Position numbers and translations under genes: made by a program. Under the pieces are notes generated by a model. The model made no database searches, was not told the DNA's origin, and saw only the letters and a program-made list of their open reading frames with translations. Positions 4,723 through 8,143 of a DNA stretch of 8,143 nt are shown piece by piece (position 1 is the first letter of the stretch; each line of letters starts with the position of its first letter). Source of the stretch: Candidatus Faecivivens stercoripullorum (GTDB lineage Bacteria; Bacillota; Clostridia; Oscillospirales; Ruminococcaceae); the NCBI GenBank assembly GCA_018715285.1, contig DVLW01000013.1, forward strand, positions 1 to 8,143, read 5' to 3'.

Positions 4723-6219
4723 ATGAAAGCAGCGCTTCACCTGTATAAAGAAAACGTGGTCTCCCCTGTTGACAAAAGAATATTCGGTTCCTTTATTGAA
4801 CATCTCGGACGTGCGGTATATGGCGGTATCTATGAACCCGGCCATCCAACGGCGGATGAAGAAGGTTTCCGCGGAGACGTTCTGAAACTGATAAAAGAAC
4901 TCAATGTCCCGATTGTCCGCTATCCCGGCGGCAACTTTGTTTCCGGTTATAACTGGGAGGATGGTACCGGCCCGAAAGACAAACGTCCGCGCCGGTTGGA
5001 ACTGGCATGGAAAACCATCGAAACCAACTAGGTCGGTATCGATGAATTCCAGAGCTGGGCAAAAAAAGCTGACAGTGATGTGATGATGGCTGTCAACCTG
5101 GGTACCCGTGGCCCTGATGAAGCGCGCAATCTGCTGGAATACTGCAACTTCCCGGGCGGTACTTATTATTCGGATATGCGGCGCAAAAATGGCTTTGAAA
5201 AACCTTTCAATATCAAGACCTGGTGCCTTGGCAATGAAATGGACGGTCCCTGGCAGATCTGCGCTAAAACTGCAGAAGAATATGGACGGATTGCCTGTGA
5301 AACCGCAAAACTGATGAAAACAATCGACCCAGAAATCGAACTGGTCGCATGCGGCAGTTCCGGACTTGGTATGCCGACTTTCGGCGACTGGGAACGTACG
5401 GTTCTGGATCATTGCTACGACTATGTCGATTATATCTCGCTGCATACCTATTATGGCAACCAGGCAAATGATATCGGCGAATTCCTTGCAAACAGCCTGG
5501 ATTTTGATACCTTTATCAAGTCGGTCGCCGCAATCTGCGACAGCGTCAAGGCAAAGAAACATTCCAATAAAACCATCAATCTTTCTTTTGATGAATGGAA
5601 TGTCTGGTATCACTCCAACGACGCTGACGCGAAAATGGAACCCTGGCAGATCGCTCCACCTCAGCTGGAAGATATCTATAACTTTGAGGATGCACTGCTC
5701 GTCGGCTGTATGCTGATGACCCTGCTGCGCAATGCTGATCGCGTCAAGATGGCCTGCCTCGCACAGCTGGTCAACGTCATCGCACCGATCATGACTGAAA
5801 ACGGCGGTAAAGCCTGGGCACAAACCATCTTCTATCCGTTCATGCACGCAAGTCATTACGGCCGTGGATTGTCCCTTGAGGTCAGAACTGAGTGTGAATG
5901 TTATACCACGACTTCCGGACGCTCTGTCCCCTGTCTGGAAACGGCTGCGGTCTGGAATGAGGAAAAGAAAGAACTGACTGTCTTCGCAGTCAATAAATCC
6001 GATCAGCCGATGCAGCTCTCAACTGCATTGAATGGATTCGGTGCGCTCTCTCCAATTGAGCATCTGACCATGCATGGGTACGACTTCAAGGCAGTAAACA
6101 CCGCTGCCAATCCAGATAATGTCGTTCCCCATGCCGATGGCAAAACTACTGTCAGCGGCGATACAGCAGTTTCTGAGCTTTCACCCTACTCCTGGAACGT
6201 TATCCGGCTTAAAGGATGA
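4723..6219 (+). pseudogene. abfA: GH51 alpha-L-arabinofuranosidase interrupted by one in-frame TAG
   Basis: GH51 enzymes release terminal arabinofuranose from arabinan and arabinoxylan fragments; with no signal peptide, this one would act in the cytosol on imported oligosaccharides. The frame runs 498 codons from ATG 4723, which has an SD-like AGAAAGAAGG (4705-4714), to TGA 6219, the usual family length. Motifs include FGSFIEHLGRAVYGGIYEPG near the start, RYPGGNFVSGYNWEDG, WCLGNEMDGPW with acid/base Glu172, and SFDEWNVWY with nucleophile Glu291. The 119-residue spacing equals that of the Geobacillus enzyme (175 and 294). The C-terminal part is a beta-sandwich. The only defect is TAG at 5029-5031 (codon 103), within KTIETN-stop-VGIDEF, where relatives usually have Glu or Gln. 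As written it yields a 102-residue fragment. No SD precedes the GTG/ATG codons near 5080-5088, so reinitiation is unlikely. Readthrough would give an intact enzyme. Confidence 0.85.
5029..5031 (+). other. In-frame TAG codon inside the GH51 gene
   Basis: The codon sits between AAC (Asn) and GTC (Val) in an otherwise conserved block, and both flanks continue in the same frame with no insertion or deletion. GAG or CAG to TAG is a single base change and would restore Glu or Gln, the residue usual here in GH51. The following base is G. Whether it terminates, is suppressed or is a sequence error cannot be decided from the window. Confidence 0.9.
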
Positions 6220-6274
6220 TTTCTCTGATGCCCGTATTATTATTTTCACCGTCTGACAATGAAAGGAGATGTCC

Positions 6275-7231
6275 ATGAACGCAAATCAGCGCAAAACCGT
6301 GATAATTGGAGGCGGTATCCTGCTGGCAGTCAGTGTGGGACTGAATCTGATGATTCTCGGTCAGCTGGGAGAATTGAAAGGCCGCGTCCAGAACCTTAGC
6401 AATGCGGCCAATCAGATGGACGCCTCCATCAGTCAGCTGGATGACCAGATTTCCGCCTTGTCTCAGCAGATATCTGAAACCAGCAGCCTGCTTGCACAGT
6501 CACGGGTGGATGTACAGCTGGAAGACAGCAGCAAGCTCGCTGTGACTGTCTCAGTCACCCCACGTGAACTCCGCCCGGATGATGTGGTTACCGTTTCGGT
6601 GATGGATACCCAGGTCGAGGCCGTCCAGCAGGACAGCAGTTTCACCGCTGAACTTGAACTGCCGGTGTTTGCCGGTGATGTCACGCCAGTGGTTACCATC
6701 GAAAGCATGGATGGCACAAGACGGATGGAAACACTGAGCAGTTTCTCCACCAGCCAGTATTTTGAACTGTACTATTCATTTGATTTTACTACCGTCAGCG
6801 GCGATGGTACCTATGCAAATGTCGGCTTACAGCCTGCCGGTGACTGTGTACTGACCCTGCCGGATGATATTCAGCATGTCTGGCTGGATATTGCCAATGG
6901 CGGCAGTTCCCAGCAGATTGAAATGACACTGGATGGAAAACGGATTCCGGATGCTTCCGGACTTCCGTCCGATTCCAGTAATAAGACGCCCGATATATCT
7001 GCTGACAGCAGCAATTCTTCAGGCGGACTGTATTATGTTTACTATACCGCGCTGCTTCCGAAAGTAGAACAGGGACAGAGTTTTGACCTGTCTGCCAGAG
7101 TGGAAACAACCGGCGGCGTAAAATATCAGCTGGATATCGGCCCGCTGGATGCAGACGTTATCAGCGGAAATTCCGGTTATGGCGGCGGTGGAAACCTCTA
7201 CCCTGAGATAATCGACCAAAATCAATCATAA
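6275..7231 (+). CDS. Unknown membrane-anchored coiled-coil protein
   Basis: I do not recognise this 318-residue protein. A short basic N-terminus (NQRK) is followed by one membrane segment (about 8-27, VIIGGGILLAVSVGLNLMIL), with no obvious cleavage site, so it is probably an anchored protein with its bulk outside the cell. Residues about 29-70 form a predicted coiled coil (LKGRVQNL, ISQLDDQISALSQQI). The rest is beta-rich, with alternating Val/Thr strands (about 73-200), a Ser/Asp-rich linker (about 225-250), a second strand-rich part and a Gly-rich tail (GYGGGGN). ATG 6275 is chosen because GAAAGGAG (6261-6268) lies six bases upstream; the in-frame ATG 6269 abuts the SD. It is 55 bases after the GH51 stop, with no promoter between, and is probably the last operon gene. 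A surface or envelope role is inference only. Confidence 0.8.
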   Translation: MNANQRKTVIIGGGILLAVSVGLNLMILGQLGELKGRVQNLSNAANQMDASISQLDDQISALSQQISETSSLLAQSRVDVQLEDSSKLAVTVSVTPRELRPDDVVTVSVMDTQVEAVQQDSSFTAELELPVFAGDVTPVVTIESMDGTRRMETLSSFSTSQYFELYYSFDFTTVSGDGTYANVGLQPAGDCVLTLPDDIQHVWLDIANGGSSQQIEMTLDGKRIPDASGLPSDSSNKTPDISADSSNSSGGLYYVYYTALLPKVEQGQSFDLSARVETTGGVKYQLDIGPLDADVISGNSGYGGGGNLYPEIIDQNQS

Positions 7232-7239
7232 GAAATCAT

Positions 7240-7288
7240 AAGCCTTTCCGAATGTCAGTGTTTCTCTGACATATCCGGAAAGGCTTTT
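7240..7288 (+). terminator. Terminator of the plus-strand operon
   Basis: An 11-bp stem, AAGCCTTTCCG / CGGAAAGGCTT (7240-7250, 7276-7286), encloses a second stem, ATGTCAG / CTGACAT (7252-7258, 7266-7272). A short TTTT run follows. It begins eight bases after the stop of the coiled-coil gene. Confidence 0.8.
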
Positions 7289-7308
7289 CAATTTCTATGA
7301 CATCGGAC

Positions 7309-7356
7309 AAAAAGCTGCACAGCTTATGGAAAAATCCATCGGCTGTGCAGCTTTTT
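7309..7356 (-). terminator. Bidirectional terminator between the operon and malQ
   Basis: A perfect 15-bp inverted repeat, AAAAAGCTGCACAGC / GCTGTGCAGCTTTTT, contains an inner ATGGA / TCCAT stem with an AAAA loop. A5 and T5 ends make it able to work on both strands. On the minus strand it follows the malQ stop by 14 bases; on the plus strand it is a second terminator for the four-gene operon. Confidence 0.88.
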
Positions 7357-7370
7357 AGATACTTAACTTA

Positions 7371-8143
7371 TTAAATCGAGCTACGATAGAAAGTACGGTT
7401 CAGTTCTTTAATCCACTTGGCATCCATCTGTTCGAGCGACTCACTGGTAATCCGGAATGCCCAGTTTCCTTCCGGTACACCCGGCTGGTTCATCTTGCAG
7501 TCACCGCCAAATCCGCACAGATCCTGTACGGGTACGACCGTCAGCATCGCTGGACTTGCCCACAGTGTCCGAATCATTGCACGAACAGCAGGTGCTTTAT
7601 AGCCGCCTTCGTTCCAGTTATCCCCATCAAAACCGCAATAACGCATTGCACGCTGGCGAATCTCGGGCGATACCGAATATAGCCATCCGAAAGCAGTATC
7701 ATTATCATGGGTGCCAGTATAGGCAATTGCATTGCGCGGGATGTTGTGCGGCAGATGAAGATTATCGTAATCATCCAGGAAAGCAAACTGCATGACCCGC
7801 ATCCCCGGCAGACCGGTATCCGCAATCAGTTTAATGACGCCATCGTCAATCTGTCCAAGGTCTTCAGCAATGATCGGTGCATTATCTCCGAAAATCGTCT
7901 TTACACAGTTAAAGAAGTCCATTCCGGCACCTTCAACCCATCTGCCTTCCCTTGCGGTTTTTGCATTGCCCGGAATAGACCAGTAGGAAGAAAACGCCCG
8001 GAAATGGTCAATCCGCACCATATCATAACATTGCAGCGAAAAACCAAGCCGTTTCATCCACCAGCTGTAGTCATGGGCTTTCAGATACTCCCAGTCATAG
8101 ATCGGCTGTCCCCAGAACTGGCCGTCTTTTGCAAAATAATCGG
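7371..8143 (-). CDS. malQ: 4-alpha-glucanotransferase MalQ, GH77 (C-terminal half)
   Basis: This cytosolic amylomaltase transfers alpha-1,4-glucan segments between maltodextrins, in maltose and glycogen metabolism. The window holds the last 256 residues, about half of a usual 500-residue enzyme; the frame runs off the right edge, so the true start is outside. Visible GH77 signatures are the opening DYFAKDGQFWGQPIYDWEYL, RIDHFRAF with nucleophile Asp45 (numbered from the first whole codon), IIAEDLG with acid/base Glu93, and TGTHDND with Asp146. The end, PEGNWAFRI, is also typical. An ATG at 8055-8057 is internal because the conserved block continues upstream of it. It converges on the plus-strand operon across the shared terminator. 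Confidence 0.96.
   Translation of the reverse strand, partial: DYFAKDGQFWGQPIYDWEYLKAHDYSWWMKRLGFSLQCYDMVRIDHFRAFSSYWSIPGNAKTAREGRWVEGAGMDFFNCVKTIFGDNAPIIAEDLGQIDDGVIKLIADTGLPGMRVMQFAFLDDYDNLHLPHNIPRNAIAYTGTHDNDTAFGWLYSVSPEIRQRAMRYCGFDGDNWNEGGYKAPAVRAMIRTLWASPAMLTVVPVQDLCGFGGDCKMNQPGVPEGNWAFRITSESLEQMDAKWIKELNRTFYRSSI

Noticed and set aside
5029..5031. Pyrrolysine codon in the GH51 gene
   Set aside because: Pyrrolysine is known mainly from methylamine methyltransferases and a few other proteins. Nothing here shows a pyl tRNA or synthetase, and the aligned residue is normally Glu or Gln.
4693..5856. 387-residue open frame on the minus strand opposite the GH51 gene
   Set aside because: The plus strand carries GH51 catalytic motifs in a continuous frame. 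The antisense frame has no SD at its start, shows no recognisable domain and follows from codon bias on the sense strand.
5080..6219. Separate C-terminal GH51 gene starting at GTG 5080 or the nearby ATGs
   Set aside because: No SD precedes these codons, and the conserved block continues in frame upstream to the TAG, so this is the rest of one gene rather than a new one.
1..8143. CRISPR arrays, insertion sequences, phage or defence genes
   Set aside because: No regularly spaced direct repeats, transposase motifs, integrase or nuclease signatures were seen on either strand.

Overview
The window looks like chromosomal DNA of an endospore-forming Clostridia bacterium, most likely a gut-type relative of the Oscillospiraceae or Ruminococcaceae. 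This rests on a SpoVAF-type spore protein behind a forespore sigma-G-like promoter, purine-rich Shine-Dalgarno (SD) sites, consensus sigma-A promoters, a clostridial-type dicluster ferredoxin protein and two polysaccharide-processing enzymes. The taxonomic call is inference.

Layout: (1) 1-300 holds the last codons of an unidentified gene, a hairpin, and tRNA-Ser(GGA) on the minus strand with its own consensus promoter and terminator. (2) 460-1086 encodes a protein with two [4Fe-4S] motifs and a Cys-rich C-terminal domain. (3) 1183-1634 is a self-contained unit: perfect sigma-A promoter, about 165 nt of structured leader, an unrecognised 60-residue protein and a strong terminator. The leader has two mutually exclusive hairpins, one of which buries the SD. 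(4) 1649-3216 is spoVAF on the minus strand, from a sigma-G-like promoter to a hairpin terminator. (5) 3248-7288 is an apparent four-gene plus-strand operon: a DUF3006-like 55-residue protein, a metal-dependent amidohydrolase, a GH51 alpha-L-arabinofuranosidase, and an unknown membrane-anchored coiled-coil protein. (6) 7309-8143 holds a bidirectional terminator and the C-terminal half of 4-alpha-glucanotransferase (MalQ) on the minus strand, running off the window.

The GH51 frame is complete (498 codons, both catalytic glutamates present) except for one in-frame TAG at codon 103. No other gene end in the window uses TAG: all nine visible stops are TAA or TGA. The simplest reading is a recent nonsense mutation or sequence error, with amber readthrough as the alternative.

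The most interesting signals are the switch-like leader of the 60-residue gene and the lone TAG in the arabinofuranosidase. I see no CRISPR array, insertion sequence, phage gene or defence system.
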